A stretch of DNA of 64,000 nucleotides from Deinococcus grandis. GTDB taxonomy: Bacteria > Deinococcota > Deinococci > Deinococcales > Deinococcaceae. Below are positions 20,451 to 29,204 of this stretch, in pieces (positions within the stretch are counted from its first letter, which is position 1; every line of letters begins with the position of its first letter). The DNA lies in the NCBI RefSeq assembly GCF_001485435.1, contig NZ_BCMS01000001.1, forward strand, positions 2,303,501-2,367,500. Reading direction: 5' to 3'. The position numbers and the translations under genes are program-made. The notes beneath the pieces are model-generated. The model searched no databases. It saw only the letters and a program-made list of their open reading frames with translations, and was not told the origin of the DNA.

Positions 20451-22586
20451 TCAGCGGCCCCGGATGCGTTCGAGCAGCGCCGTGCAGCGTTCCTCGCGCT
20501 GGCGCCCGGCGGCGCGCTGCCACGCGGTGGCGGAGCCCACGGCGTAGAAGCGGTCGCGGGCGCGGGTCAGGGCGGTGTACACGAGGTTGCGGCTCAGCAT
20601 CGGCATGTGCGCCTCGTGGAGGACGCCCAGCACGGTGCGCCACTCGCTGCCCTGCGCGCGGTGCACGGTCAGCGCGTACCCGAGCTGCAGGTTGAACAGT
20701 TCCGCCCCGGCCAGCTCCACGATGTTCCCGTCGAAATCCACGGTCAGGCGCGATCCGTCGGCCTTCAGGACGGTGCCGACCGTACCGTTGAAGACCTCGT
20801 TGGTGTAGTCGTTCTTCGTCTGCACGACGATGTCGCCGGGCCGCGCGTGCGAGTCCCCGATGCGCACGCCGCCCTCGCCGGGGTTGAAGAGGCTCTGGAG
20901 GTGGTGGTTGAGCATCTCCACGCCCAGCGGGCCCTTGCGCATGGGGGTCAGGACCTGCACCTGCGTGGGGCCGCCCATGTCCCGCACGAGCAGCGCCACG
21001 CGCCGGGCGCCGACGTCGGGCTCGGTCTCCGTGAGGTTCAATCGGGGGTCGCCCCACGCGGGGGCCTGCCCGTGCAGCAGCCCGTGCGCGGCGCGGATGA
21101 TGGGGTTCTCGGCCGCCTGCCGGTACACCTGCGTCAGGCGCACGGTGGGCGCCGTCTGCGTCAGGGCGTGCAGGGGCAGCCCGGCGTCCACCGGCGGCAG
21201 CTGGTCCGTGTCGCCGACCAGCAGCACCCGCGCGCCCGGCGCGACCGCCGCGAGCAGCGACAGCATCAGGCCGTCGCCGCACATGCTGACCTCGTCCACG
21301 ATCAGCAGGTCGTACGGGGCGGGTTCGAGGTGGTTGTGCCGGAAACCCGCCGGGCCGTAGCCCAGCAGGCGGTGAATGGTGCTCGCCGCGCGGCCCGTCA
21401 CCTCGCCCAGGCGGCGCGCAGCCTTGCCGGTCGGGGCGCACAGGCCGACCTCCAGCCCCAGCTGCTCGGCGAGGTCCGCGACGGCGCGGGTGGTGGTGCT
21501 CTTGCCGGTGCCGGGCCCGCCGGTCAGGACGACCAGCCGGTGCTCCCCAAGCAGGTCCAGCACGCCGGCCTGCTCGGCGGACAGGCCCTTCGCCGCGCCC
21601 TTCGGGACGATCCACTCGTCCCCGGCGGGGGGCGTGGCGATCAGCGTGCGGATCAGGCTGGCGAGTTTCTTCTCGGCGCGCAGGGTAGGCGGCAGGTAGA
21701 TGCGGCTGGGGTCGTGCAGCGCGTCCTCGGTGTCCAGCAGCGGGGGCGTGTCGTCACTCAGGCGACCCAGTTCCACCGCCGTCTCGACTGCCAGCCGGGC
21801 CTGGGCGGGCGTCACGCGGGTGTAGTGCACCACGCCCTTCTCCGCGCGGGCGCGCGGCAGGTAGGAGTGCCCGCCCTGCTGCGCCGCCTGCTGCAGCGCG
21901 TACACGGCGGCGGCGGTCAGTCGGCGCGGGTCGTCCAGCGCGCCGCCCTGCGCCTGCCACAGCTTGTCCGCGGTCAGGAAGCCGATGCCCTCGACCTCGG
22001 TCAGGGTGAACAGGTCGGCGGTCAGGCGTTCCAGCGCGGCCTCGCCGAAGTGCTTCACGGCCCGCTGCGCCTGCGTGATGCTCAGGCCCAGGCCCTGCAA
22101 CCCGGCCAGCAGGCGGCGTTCCAGGCCCTGCTGCGACCAGCTGGACGTCATCTTGTGCAGCGTGCTGGCCGTCACGCCCGGCACCTGCAGCAGCCGGTCC
22201 GGGTCGCTCTCCAGGATGTCGAAGGTCGCCGCGCCGAACGTCCCCGCGATGCGCCCGGCCAGGACCTTGCCCACGCCGCCCACCCGCGCTTCGAGGTACG
22301 CGGCGATGCCCGCCTCGGACAGGTCGGCGGGCTGGGCCTCCAGCACGAGGTTCAGCACGCGGTACTGATACCCGTACTCGCGGTGCTCCTCCATGAGCAC
22401 GTCGGCGCTGAAGGTGTCCCCGGCCTCCAGGGGCGGCATCACGCCGATCACGGTCGCGTCGGGGTCCTCACCCTCGGCGTTGCGGATGCGGGCGGTCATG
22501 ACCGTGAAGCCCGAATCGGCGCGGAACCGCACTTTATTCACGCCGCCGGTCACGCGGAACGCCTCGGTTGGAACGGCAGCAGACAT
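20451..22586 (-). CDS. recD2: RecD2-type SF1B DNA helicase
   Basis: A 5'-3' DNA helicase not tied to RecBC. D. radiodurans RecD2 is the structural prototype and affects stress and repair phenotypes. The 711-aa protein has the N-terminal extension with OB-like and helix-hairpin-helix parts (YLEARVGGVGKVLAGRI, LTEVEGIGFLTADKL), motif I GGPGTGKSTTT, motif Ia CAPTGKAARRL, motif II LIVDEVSM, motif III VLLVGDTDQLPPV, QVYRQ, and motifs V/VI LTVHRAQGSEW and VYTALTRAR. The ATG at 22586 is 8 bp after TATGCT (leaderless type); a GTG two codons earlier is too close to it. Confidence 0.95.
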   Translation of the reverse strand: MSAAVPTEAFRVTGGVNKVRFRADSGFTVMTARIRNAEGEDPDATVIGVMPPLEAGDTFSADVLMEEHREYGYQYRVLNLVLEAQPADLSEAGIAAYLEARVGGVGKVLAGRIAGTFGAATFDILESDPDRLLQVPGVTASTLHKMTSSWSQQGLERRLLAGLQGLGLSITQAQRAVKHFGEAALERLTADLFTLTEVEGIGFLTADKLWQAQGGALDDPRRLTAAAVYALQQAAQQGGHSYLPRARAEKGVVHYTRVTPAQARLAVETAVELGRLSDDTPPLLDTEDALHDPSRIYLPPTLRAEKKLASLIRTLIATPPAGDEWIVPKGAAKGLSAEQAGVLDLLGEHRLVVLTGGPGTGKSTTTRAVADLAEQLGLEVGLCAPTGKAARRLGEVTGRAASTIHRLLGYGPAGFRHNHLEPAPYDLLIVDEVSMCGDGLMLSLLAAVAPGARVLLVGDTDQLPPVDAGLPLHALTQTAPTVRLTQVYRQAAENPIIRAAHGLLHGQAPAWGDPRLNLTETEPDVGARRVALLVRDMGGPTQVQVLTPMRKGPLGVEMLNHHLQSLFNPGEGGVRIGDSHARPGDIVVQTKNDYTNEVFNGTVGTVLKADGSRLTVDFDGNIVELAGAELFNLQLGYALTVHRAQGSEWRTVLGVLHEAHMPMLSRNLVYTALTRARDRFYAVGSATAWQRAAGRQREERCTALLERIRGR

Positions 22587-22676
22587 CGCCACTCAGCATA
22601 GCGCGGGGCGGGCACTCCGCCTGTGACGGAATCCGGCCGCCGCGGTCCCGCCTGCGGTGGCAGACTGCGGCACGTG

Positions 22677-22847
22677 AGTGACCTTCCCCAGTCCCTGACG
22701 GCCAGCACGCCCGAGCAGGCGCGGCTGCTGCTCGACCCGGCACTGCTGACGCCGCTGGGGCACCTGATGCGCGGCGAGGACACTGGTGGCGATCCCGGCC
22801 AGCGCGGTGCCCAGGGCGCTCTGGGCCGGTCATGCCCACCAGAATGA
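22677..22847 (+). pseudogene. Truncated remnant of a small regulator-like gene
   Basis: An open segment from a GTG encodes VSDLPQSLTASTPEQARLLL and continues DPALLTPLGHLMRGED, which reads like the N-terminus of an ArsR-like winged-helix protein. After GED the frame loses sense, and the +1 frame (from 22786) reads VAIPASAVPRAL, as if a single base were inserted. No DNA-binding helix follows. I regard this as a decayed gene; the family call is weak. Confidence 0.3.
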
Positions 22848-22902
22848 ACCGGAAACTCCTCCGCGAACCCGGGGGTGCGTGGAGGAGCGGGGGACTGTGG
22901 GT

Positions 22903-23025
22903 TCAGCGGCGGGTGAGGCGGCGCAGCCAGCGGGGCAGGCGGCGGGCGGCGCGCTGGGCGAGGGCCACGTCCCCGGTGGCCGTCAGGCGGCTTTTCGTGA
23001 TGAGGTCGAGGTCACTGCTGTACAT
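22903..23025 (-). CDS. Possible 40-aa basic protein
   Basis: The ATG at 23025 opens a 40-codon frame. The product starts MYSSDLDLITKSRLTATGD and ends with a basic amphipathic helix rich in Arg and Leu. Codon use is GC3-rich like real genes here, while the DNA just upstream turns AT-rich and could hold a promoter. There is no strong Shine-Dalgarno (AAAGATG only). It may be a real small protein or part of a decayed gene. No family recognised. Confidence 0.35.
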   Translation of the reverse strand: MYSSDLDLITKSRLTATGDVALAQRAARRLPRWLRRLTRR

Positions 23026-23220
23026 GGGTTCATCTTTGCATTGAATTGCCGTTTTCAATATGATAAATGACCCTTTGAATGCTTATAAGTGGGTATTCTT
23101 TTTATTTGCAGATGAGACCGCGAGAGACAGTCCGCACGCAGCATTCGCCATCATTCCGGTAAGCCGGCTTTTCATACGGCAACCCAGATGCATATGCAGT
23201 CATGCATATTCACCCACGAG
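23026..23220. other. AT-rich island upstream of sbcD
   Basis: About 190 bp with base composition unlike the rest of the window, including runs such as TATTCTTTTTATTTGC and two copies of ATGCATAT (23188-23195 and 23202-23209) spaced 14 bp apart. No gene or known RNA is evident. It may be foreign DNA left from a lost element or a regulatory region. Confidence 0.5.
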
Positions 23221-23286
23221 AGCCTCCACCTCTCCCCTGCACAGCTGCGGGCGGCCACCCTTCCGGGACGCCCGGGCCCACCGTGC

Positions 23287-23292
23287 TATTTT
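23287..23292 (+). promoter_or_regulatory. -10 element of sbcD
   Basis: TATTTT ends seven bases before the sbcD ATG, with no Shine-Dalgarno in between, so the transcript is probably leaderless. Confidence 0.5.
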
Positions 23293-23299
23293 TTCCGTT

Positions 23300-24478
23300 A
23301 TGCGCGTACTTCACACCGCTGATTTTCACGCGGGACGTTCCCTGCGCGGCTTCGACCGCACGCCAGAGGTACACGACGCCCTGACCGAGATCGCCGCGCT
23401 GGCCCGCACCGAACGGGCCGACGTGGTGCTCGTGTCCGGCGACCTCTTCGACACCGCCAACCCCAGCGCGGAGGCCGAGCACGCCGTGTTCGACTTCTTC
23501 CTGCGCCTGCGCGACCAGGGCATTCCCAGCGTCGTGATCGCCGGGAACCACGACAGCGCCGCCCGCCTCGCGTCCGTGACCGGGCTGCTGGGCTGGGTGG
23601 GCGTGCAGGTCGTCGCGCAACCCACCGCGAACCCGGCCGACATGATCCGCACCATCGAGACGCGCGGCGGCGAACGCCTCGTCGTGGGCGCGCTGCCGTA
23701 CCTGTCCGAACGGCGACTCGTGAAGGCCGCCGACCTGCTGGGCGGGGATACGGGCGCGTGGCGGCAGAAGTACCGCGAGGGCATGGGCTTCTTCCTGCGC
23801 CGCCTCGGCGAGGGCTTCACGGGCAGCAGCGTGAACATGCTCATGGCCCACGCGACCATGGACGGCGCCGTGCCCAGCGGCTCGGAGCGCACCATGCAGT
23901 TCGACCTGACGAACAGCTACACCCTCTCCGGGCTGCAACTCCCGCCCGGCGCGCAGTACGTCGCGCTCGGACACGTGCACAAGCCGCAGCAGGTGTCCGA
24001 CGCGCCCCCCGCGTACTACCCCGGCAGCGTCATCCAGCTCGACTTCGGCGAGGCGGGCGAGAAGAAACAGGTGAACCTGATCGAGGTGGAGGCCGGACGT
24101 CCCGCCCGCGTCCACGCCCTGCCGCTCGCCAGCGGCCGCGAACTCCGCACCCTGCGCGTGGACCTCGAACACGTCGAGAGCCGCCTCACGCAACTTCAGG
24201 GCTTCGACGGACTGCTGAAGGTCGTCGTACGCGCCCCCGCCGGGACCGCCCTGCCGGGCCTGAAGGACCGCGTGCTGAACCTCGCGCCGAACACCCTCGC
24301 GGTGGACCTCGACGCCGTGCAGGAAGACCTCGCGCTGCCGGAACTGAAACGGGAGGGCCTGAGCCTCATGGAACTCTACGAACGCTACCACCGCGAGAAA
24401 CGCGGCGACCTCCCCGACGACCTCCGCGCCGCCTTCCAGGAAGCCGACGAACTCGCCCGCACCGAGGAAAGCGCATGA
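23300..24478 (+). CDS. sbcD: Exonuclease SbcCD, subunit D (Mre11-like nuclease)
   Basis: Metallophosphoesterase nuclease of the SbcCD complex, which processes DNA ends and hairpins during repair. The 392-aa protein has the five phosphoesterase motifs: HTADFHAG, VLVSGDLFD, VIAGNHDS, MAHATMDG and ALGHVHKPQ. The ATG at 23300 starts exactly at the family N-terminus MRVLHTADFH; a longer frame from 23060 crosses the AT-rich island and was rejected. sbcC follows after 64 bp, so the two subunits are co-expressed. Confidence 0.95.
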   Translation: MRVLHTADFHAGRSLRGFDRTPEVHDALTEIAALARTERADVVLVSGDLFDTANPSAEAEHAVFDFFLRLRDQGIPSVVIAGNHDSAARLASVTGLLGWVGVQVVAQPTANPADMIRTIETRGGERLVVGALPYLSERRLVKAADLLGGDTGAWRQKYREGMGFFLRRLGEGFTGSSVNMLMAHATMDGAVPSGSERTMQFDLTNSYTLSGLQLPPGAQYVALGHVHKPQQVSDAPPAYYPGSVIQLDFGEAGEKKQVNLIEVEAGRPARVHALPLASGRELRTLRVDLEHVESRLTQLQGFDGLLKVVVRAPAGTALPGLKDRVLNLAPNTLAVDLDAVQEDLALPELKREGLSLMELYERYHREKRGDLPDDLRAAFQEADELARTEESA

Positions 24479-24495
24479 GGCGGCCTGAGCTGAAT

Positions 24496-24523
24496 GCCAT
24501 CAGCCATCTGCCATCCGCCATCA
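24496..24523. repeat. Four-unit GCCATC(A/T/C) heptamer array
   Basis: Units GCCATCA, GCCATCT, GCCATCC and GCCATCA lie between sbcD and sbcC. This is the same seven-base periodicity as other intergenic arrays in the window. Confidence 0.75.
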
Positions 24524-24542
24524 CCACGCCGGAGGCAAGGCA

Positions 24543-27278
24543 ATGAGGCCCATTAAGCTGGACATTCAGGGCTTCACGGCGTTCCGGCAGTTCACGAGTC
24601 TGGATTTCGGGGATCTGGAGTTGTTCGCGCTGGTGGGGCCGACGGGGAGTGGGAAGAGCAGTCTGCTGGACGCGATGACGTTCGCGCTGTACGGGCAGAC
24701 GGCGCGGCTGGGTGCGTCGGGGCTGGACGCGCTGATCTCGCAGGGCGAGCGTGGCCTGTCGGCGGCGCTGACGTTCGAGGTGGGCGGCGTGACGTACCGC
24801 GCGTCGCGCACGAAGGGGCGGCGGCAGGCGGAGAACGAGGTGCGTTTCGAGCGGCTGGATGACGATGGCCGCTGGACGAACCTGTCCGACGGTGGCATGA
24901 AGGTCATCAACGAGCGGATCCGGCGGGTGCTGGGGCTGGACTTCCGGAATTTCGCGCGCAGCGTGATGCTCCCGCAGGGGGAGTTCTCGCGGGTGCTGCA
25001 CGGCACCGGGAAGGAACGGCAGGCGCTGCTGGGCGAGCTGACGGGGCTGGATCACGTGGCGGCCATGCAGCGCGTCGCGTCCGACCGGGCGAAGGAACTC
25101 AAGCACGAGGCCGGGAGCCTGAACGCCGTGCTGGACGGCGAGTACGCGGGCGTGACGCCCGAGGCACTGGCGGGCCTGCGGGTGGAACGGGAGCGGACGG
25201 ACGCGGACGCCGAACGCCTGACCGACGAGCGTGAACGCCTGACCGGGCAGCAGTTGCGGCTGCGCGAGCAGGAGCGGGTGTGGAAGGCGCGCGAGGACAC
25301 CGCGCGGCGGCTGACGTCGCTGGAGGGCCGCGCGCAGGGCGTGCAGGAGGGCGCGGCGCGGGCGGCGCGGGCGCGGCGGGTGGCGGGCGTGCTGCCGCTC
25401 CTGGACGCCGCCGAGCGGGCGCGGATCGCCGCGGCGCGTGAAGCGGGCGAGTTGCGGGGCGCGCAGGCCGCCGCCGAATCGGCGGAACAGGCCGCGCAGG
25501 GGGCCGCCGCGGCCCTGGAGGCCGCGCAGTCCGCCGAGACCCGCATTCCCGACCTGGAGGCCCGCGCCGAGGCGCTGCGCGACGCCGAGAGTGACGTGGC
25601 GAGGCTGCGCCGCGCGGGCGGCAAACCGGACGCCACGCACGCCCAGCCCCTGCCCTGGGACGAGGACGCGTTCCTCGCCGCGCGTGAGGGTACGCAGCGT
25701 GCCGAGAAGGCCCGGCAGGAGCGGGTGCTCGTGCAGACCGAACGGGTCAGCCTGAAGGCCGCGCACGACCGTTTCGCCAGCGAGGAACGCGCGCAGGCGC
25801 AGGAGACGGCCGAGCAGGAGCGCGTGAAGCGCGAGGGCACCGACGCGAAGGCGGCGCTGGAGGCCGCGCAGGGGGCACTGGACGCCGCGCGGCTGGAGGC
25901 GGGTCTGGCGTCGTACCGCGCGCACCTGCACGTCGGGGACGACTGCCCCCTGTGCGGGCAGACCGTGACGGTGCTGCCGGACGCGCCGCGCGCCGATCTG
26001 GGCGCGCAGCAGGCGCAGGTGGAGGCCCTGTCCCGCACGCTGGACGAGCGCCGCACGCGCTTCACGGACCTGCGCGCCGCGCTGAAGGCCCGGCAGGCGT
26101 GGCTGGACGAGAAACGCGCCGAGTACCGCAACTGGGACGAGCAACTGACCGCCCGCGAGACCGACCTGCGCGCCGCCGAAGCGCTGGTGACGGGGGACCC
26201 GCAGTCGGACATGGCCCGGCTGCTGGCCGGACTGGCCGCCCGTGTCCGCGCGGCGGGACCCGACCCGGCCCGCGCGCGGCAGGCGGCCCTGGCCGAGATC
26301 ACGGCCCTGCGCACCCGCGTGCAGGACGCCCAGGCGACCCTGGCGCGCGCGCAGGGTGACCTCGCCGCCGCCGGGGCGACCCTGCGCGGCGTGCAGGCAA
26401 ACGCCGACCGCCGCGCGCAGGAGGCGCAGGACGCGCAGGCCAGCCTGGACGCCGCCCTGCGTGACCTGAACCTGGACGCCGCGCAGGCCCGCGCCGCCGC
26501 CCTGCCCGAGAATGACATCGCCGCGCTGGAAGCCGCCGCCCGCACCCACGAGGCGGACGTGGCGCAGCTCCGCTCGGCACTGGCCGACCTGGACCGGCAG
26601 CTGGGCGCGGCCCCCTTCGACCCGGCGCACCTCGCGCAGGTCACCCGCGACCTGACCGCCACCGACGCCGCCCTGACCGCCGCGCGCGAGCAGGCCGGGC
26701 GCCTCGCCGAGCAGGAACGGCAACTGCGTGAACGCCTGGAGCGCAAGGCGGACATCCACGCCCGCGCGCAGGCCGCGTCGCGCGCTCTGGACACCTGGCA
26801 GACCCTCACGAACAGCCTGAAGGCCAACGAGTTCCAGCAGTTCCTCCTCGCGGAGATCGAGGCGCAACTCCTGACCCGAGCAGGCATCCTCCTGCACGAG
26901 ATCAGCGACGGGCGCTACCGCCTGGCCCTGCAGGACGGCGAGTACGTCGTGCAGGACCTCTGGAACGCCGGTGAGGTGCGCGGCGTGAAGACCCTGTCCG
27001 GCGGCGAGACGTTCCTCGCGTCACTGTCCCTGGCGATCGCCCTGAGCGACTACCTCGCGGGGAACCGCGTGCTGGGCGCGCTGTTCCTCGACGAGGGCTT
27101 CGGCACGCTCGACCCGCAGGCGCTGGAAGCCGTGGCCAACGCCCTGGAGAACCTGCGCACGCAGGGCCGCATGGTGGGCGTCGTGACGCACGTCGAGAGC
27201 CTCAGCGAACGCCTGCCCAGCCGCCTTCTGGTCACCAAGAGCGTGGCGGGCAGCAGCGTGCAACGCTTCGACCTCTAA
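24543..27278 (+). CDS. sbcC: Exonuclease SbcCD, subunit C (Rad50-like ATPase)
   Basis: SMC/Rad50-type ATPase that clamps DNA and drives SbcD. The 911-aa protein has Walker A GPTGSGKSSLLDA near residue 32 and a long Ala/Arg/Glu-rich coiled coil. A zinc hook CPLC sits near residue 467, in the middle of the protein as expected. A second coiled coil is followed by the signature TLSGGETFLASLSLAIALSD, Walker B LGALFLDEGFGTLD and the D/H-loop region. The ATG has a GGAGG Shine-Dalgarno. In Deinococcus SbcCD contributes to double-strand break processing in the absence of RecBCD. Confidence 0.95.
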   Translation: MRPIKLDIQGFTAFRQFTSLDFGDLELFALVGPTGSGKSSLLDAMTFALYGQTARLGASGLDALISQGERGLSAALTFEVGGVTYRASRTKGRRQAENEVRFERLDDDGRWTNLSDGGMKVINERIRRVLGLDFRNFARSVMLPQGEFSRVLHGTGKERQALLGELTGLDHVAAMQRVASDRAKELKHEAGSLNAVLDGEYAGVTPEALAGLRVERERTDADAERLTDERERLTGQQLRLREQERVWKAREDTARRLTSLEGRAQGVQEGAARAARARRVAGVLPLLDAAERARIAAAREAGELRGAQAAAESAEQAAQGAAAALEAAQSAETRIPDLEARAEALRDAESDVARLRRAGGKPDATHAQPLPWDEDAFLAAREGTQRAEKARQERVLVQTERVSLKAAHDRFASEERAQAQETAEQERVKREGTDAKAALEAAQGALDAARLEAGLASYRAHLHVGDDCPLCGQTVTVLPDAPRADLGAQQAQVEALSRTLDERRTRFTDLRAALKARQAWLDEKRAEYRNWDEQLTARETDLRAAEALVTGDPQSDMARLLAGLAARVRAAGPDPARARQAALAEITALRTRVQDAQATLARAQGDLAAAGATLRGVQANADRRAQEAQDAQASLDAALRDLNLDAAQARAAALPENDIAALEAAARTHEADVAQLRSALADLDRQLGAAPFDPAHLAQVTRDLTATDAALTAAREQAGRLAEQERQLRERLERKADIHARAQAASRALDTWQTLTNSLKANEFQQFLLAEIEAQLLTRAGILLHEISDGRYRLALQDGEYVVQDLWNAGEVRGVKTLSGGETFLASLSLAIALSDYLAGNRVLGALFLDEGFGTLDPQALEAVANALENLRTQGRMVGVVTHVESLSERLPSRLLVTKSVAGSSVQRFDL

Positions 27279-27280
27279 AG

Positions 27281-27371
27281 GCAGTAGGAAGTGGGCAGTG
27301 GGGAGTGGGTCGGTTGGTTGCTGGTGCACCTCGTCCACTCCCCACTGCCTACAGCCCACTGCCCACTCCCC
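27281..27371. repeat. Inverted heptamer arrays between sbcC and the PIN/TRAM gene
   Basis: Left units GCAGTAG, GAAGTGG, GCAGTGG and GGAGTGG, and right units CCACTCC, CCACTGC, CTACAGC, CCACTGC and CCACTCC, form a large inverted repeat of seven-base units between two convergent genes. Confidence 0.8.
27291..27352. terminator. Bidirectional hairpin between convergent sbcC and the PIN/TRAM gene
   Basis: Arms of 18 bp (27291-27308 and 27335-27352) pair with a single mismatch around a 26-nt loop. It lies 13 bp after the sbcC stop and 22 bp from the opposing stop. Confidence 0.55.
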
Positions 27372-27373
27372 GG

Positions 27374-28402
27374 TTACGCCGCGCCTTCCTCTCCGTCGAG
27401 TTTCGCGAAGATCATGCGGCCCACGTTCGTCTGCACGTTGTTCACGACGACCACGCGGGTGGGTTTGCCCCGGAACCTGATGGCGTCCTCCACGACGACC
27501 ATGGTGCCGTCCTCGAGGTACCCGACGCCCTGATTCTTCTGCTGGCCGCCCTTGCTGATGGTGACGGTCAGGTGGTCCCCCGCCTGCACCTGGGGTTTCA
27601 GGGCGACGGCGGCCTCGTGGATGCTGAGGATCTCCACGCCGTGCAGGCGGGCGATCTTGCCGAGGTTGTTGTCGTTCGTGACGATCCGCGCGCCGCTCTC
27701 GCGGGCCAGCCGGATCAGTTTGTCGTCCGTGGTGGGCAGGGCCGCGTCGTCCCAGTCCTCGATACGCAGGGGCCGCAGGGCGCGCAGGTCCTCCAGCACC
27801 GCCAGGCCGCGTTTGCCGCGCGTGCGCTTCTGCGCGTCGTGATGGTCGGAGAGCGTCTGGAGTTCCCGCAGGATGAACGCCGGGACGACGAGTTCCCCGT
27901 CGAGGAACCCGGCGCGCAGCAACTCGACGATGCGCCCGTCGATGATGACGTTGCTGTCGAGCAGCCTGCTGCCCGGCTTGCGGCGCACTTGCGGGAACGC
28001 CAGCAGCCCGAAGCTCTCGGCGTTGCGCAGCGCGAACGACACGAAGAACACGCCCAGCACGACCGTGACGATCAGGTTCCAGATCCAGGTGTAGAACGGC
28101 ACGGTCCGCAGCAGGCTGCTCAGCAGCACACTGACGAGCAGCGCCACGATCAGGCCGAAGGTCGCGGCGGCCACCGCGCGGGGCGACAGGCGCGCGTACC
28201 AGCGGGTGAACGTCGCCGAGAACCGCACGAAAACCTGCTCGATGCGCGGCGCGAGCAGCAACGCGGTGAGCATCCCGGCCAGCATGAGGCTCAGGGTGTT
28301 GACGATCCCGAGGTCGTCCGGTTGCACCGCCGCGAGGCCGCGACCGGCCGCGAGCCCCAGCAGCAGGCCCAGCAGCATGATCAAGAGTCGCAAAGCCAGC
28401 AT
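27374..28402 (-). CDS. Membrane PIN/TRAM-domain protein (YacL-like)
   Basis: A 342-aa protein with four hydrophobic helices in the first 125 residues. A PIN nuclease-like domain follows (LLDSNVIIDGRIVELL, VPAFILRELQTLSD, TDDKLIRLA, IVTNDNNLGKIA, carrying the conserved Asp residues). A C-terminal TRAM RNA-binding domain starts near residue 285 (QAGDHLTVTISKGGQQKNQGVGYLEDGTMVV). The layout is that of the YacL/PilT-N family of Gram-positives and Deinococcus-Thermus, a likely membrane-bound ribonuclease of unknown target. TAGACT lies 6 bp before the ATG, so it is probably leaderless. Confidence 0.9.
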   Translation of the reverse strand: MLALRLLIMLLGLLLGLAAGRGLAAVQPDDLGIVNTLSLMLAGMLTALLLAPRIEQVFVRFSATFTRWYARLSPRAVAAATFGLIVALLVSVLLSSLLRTVPFYTWIWNLIVTVVLGVFFVSFALRNAESFGLLAFPQVRRKPGSRLLDSNVIIDGRIVELLRAGFLDGELVVPAFILRELQTLSDHHDAQKRTRGKRGLAVLEDLRALRPLRIEDWDDAALPTTDDKLIRLARESGARIVTNDNNLGKIARLHGVEILSIHEAAVALKPQVQAGDHLTVTISKGGQQKNQGVGYLEDGTMVVVEDAIRFRGKPTRVVVVNNVQTNVGRMIFAKLDGEEGAA

Positions 28403-28453
28403 TGACTCAGTCTAGCGTCCCAGCCTGAGCAGAGGCCGGGACATCCCTCAATG

Positions 28454-28759
28454 TCAGGCGCGCGCGCGGCGCCACGCCAGAACGCGCTGCGGGTCCAGGT
28501 CCACCCAGTAACTCGCGACGCCACTCAGGACTGCCAGCGCCGCCGCCAGCCACAGGAAACCGTCCGCGACCCAGCCCTGAAGCACGACCGCCGCGAGCAG
28601 CAGCCCAAGCGCAGCCACGACGGGAATGCTCGCCACACCACGCCAGAAGCCCCGGCGGTCACGGTAATGGATGCGCCGGGACGCGCCGCGCAACTGAGTA
28701 GCCGTCGCCACCAGAGCGACGCCGGTCACGAGGCACAACATCAATTGCAGGTCATTCAT
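28454..28759 (-). CDS. Small three-helix membrane protein
   Basis: A 101-aa protein with three hydrophobic segments (LQLMLCLVTGVALVATA, IPVVAALGLLLAAVVLQGWV, GFLWLAAALAVLSGVASYW) and a basic C-terminus RVLAWRRARA. The ATG at 28759 follows a GAGGGTGG sequence. A longer frame to 28858 was rejected because it runs into the tRNA terminator. No family recognised. Confidence 0.6.
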   Translation of the reverse strand: MNDLQLMLCLVTGVALVATATQLRGASRRIHYRDRRGFWRGVASIPVVAALGLLLAAVVLQGWVADGFLWLAAALAVLSGVASYWVDLDPQRVLAWRRARA

Positions 28760-28858
28760 AGTCCACCCTCGAAAGTAGAGAGTCTTTTCTTGAGAAAGCT
28801 GTGAATTCTTCAGAGACAGACGAGACAGGTTGCCTCCCGGCTGCGCCTCACACCACAT

Positions 28859-28892
28859 AAAAAAAGTCCCCAGTGTCTGAACTGGGGACTTT
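28859..28892 (-). terminator. Intrinsic terminator of the tRNA operon
   Basis: A perfect 12-bp stem (AAAGTCCCCAGT / ACTGGGGACTTT) with a 6-nt loop is followed by T residues on the minus strand. It begins a few bases after the tRNA-Val CCA end. Confidence 0.9.
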
Positions 28893-28896
28893 CTGT

Positions 28897-28972
<76 letters not shown>

Positions 28973-28989
28973 GACCTGAAATGGGGTAC

Positions 28990-29065
<76 letters not shown>

Positions 29066-29122
29066 TGAGGCTTTTGCTGTCCCTTGCGGGCGGCTGGTGG
29101 GTCTTCCTCTCCAGCGGAAGGA

Positions 29123-29151
29123 ATGTTAGCACGGCTTTTCTGGTCTGTAAA
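29123..29151 (-). promoter_or_regulatory. Sigma-70-type promoter of the tRNA-Cys/tRNA-Val operon
   Basis: On the minus strand TTTACA (-35) and TAACAT (-10) are separated by exactly 17 bp and lie about 58 bp upstream of tRNA-Cys. Among the clearest full promoters in the window. Confidence 0.75.
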
Positions 29152-29204
29152 CAGGGGGGCAGCTGCGCCGCGGAACTGCCGGGCCAGCCTCTAGACTGCC
29201 GCAC

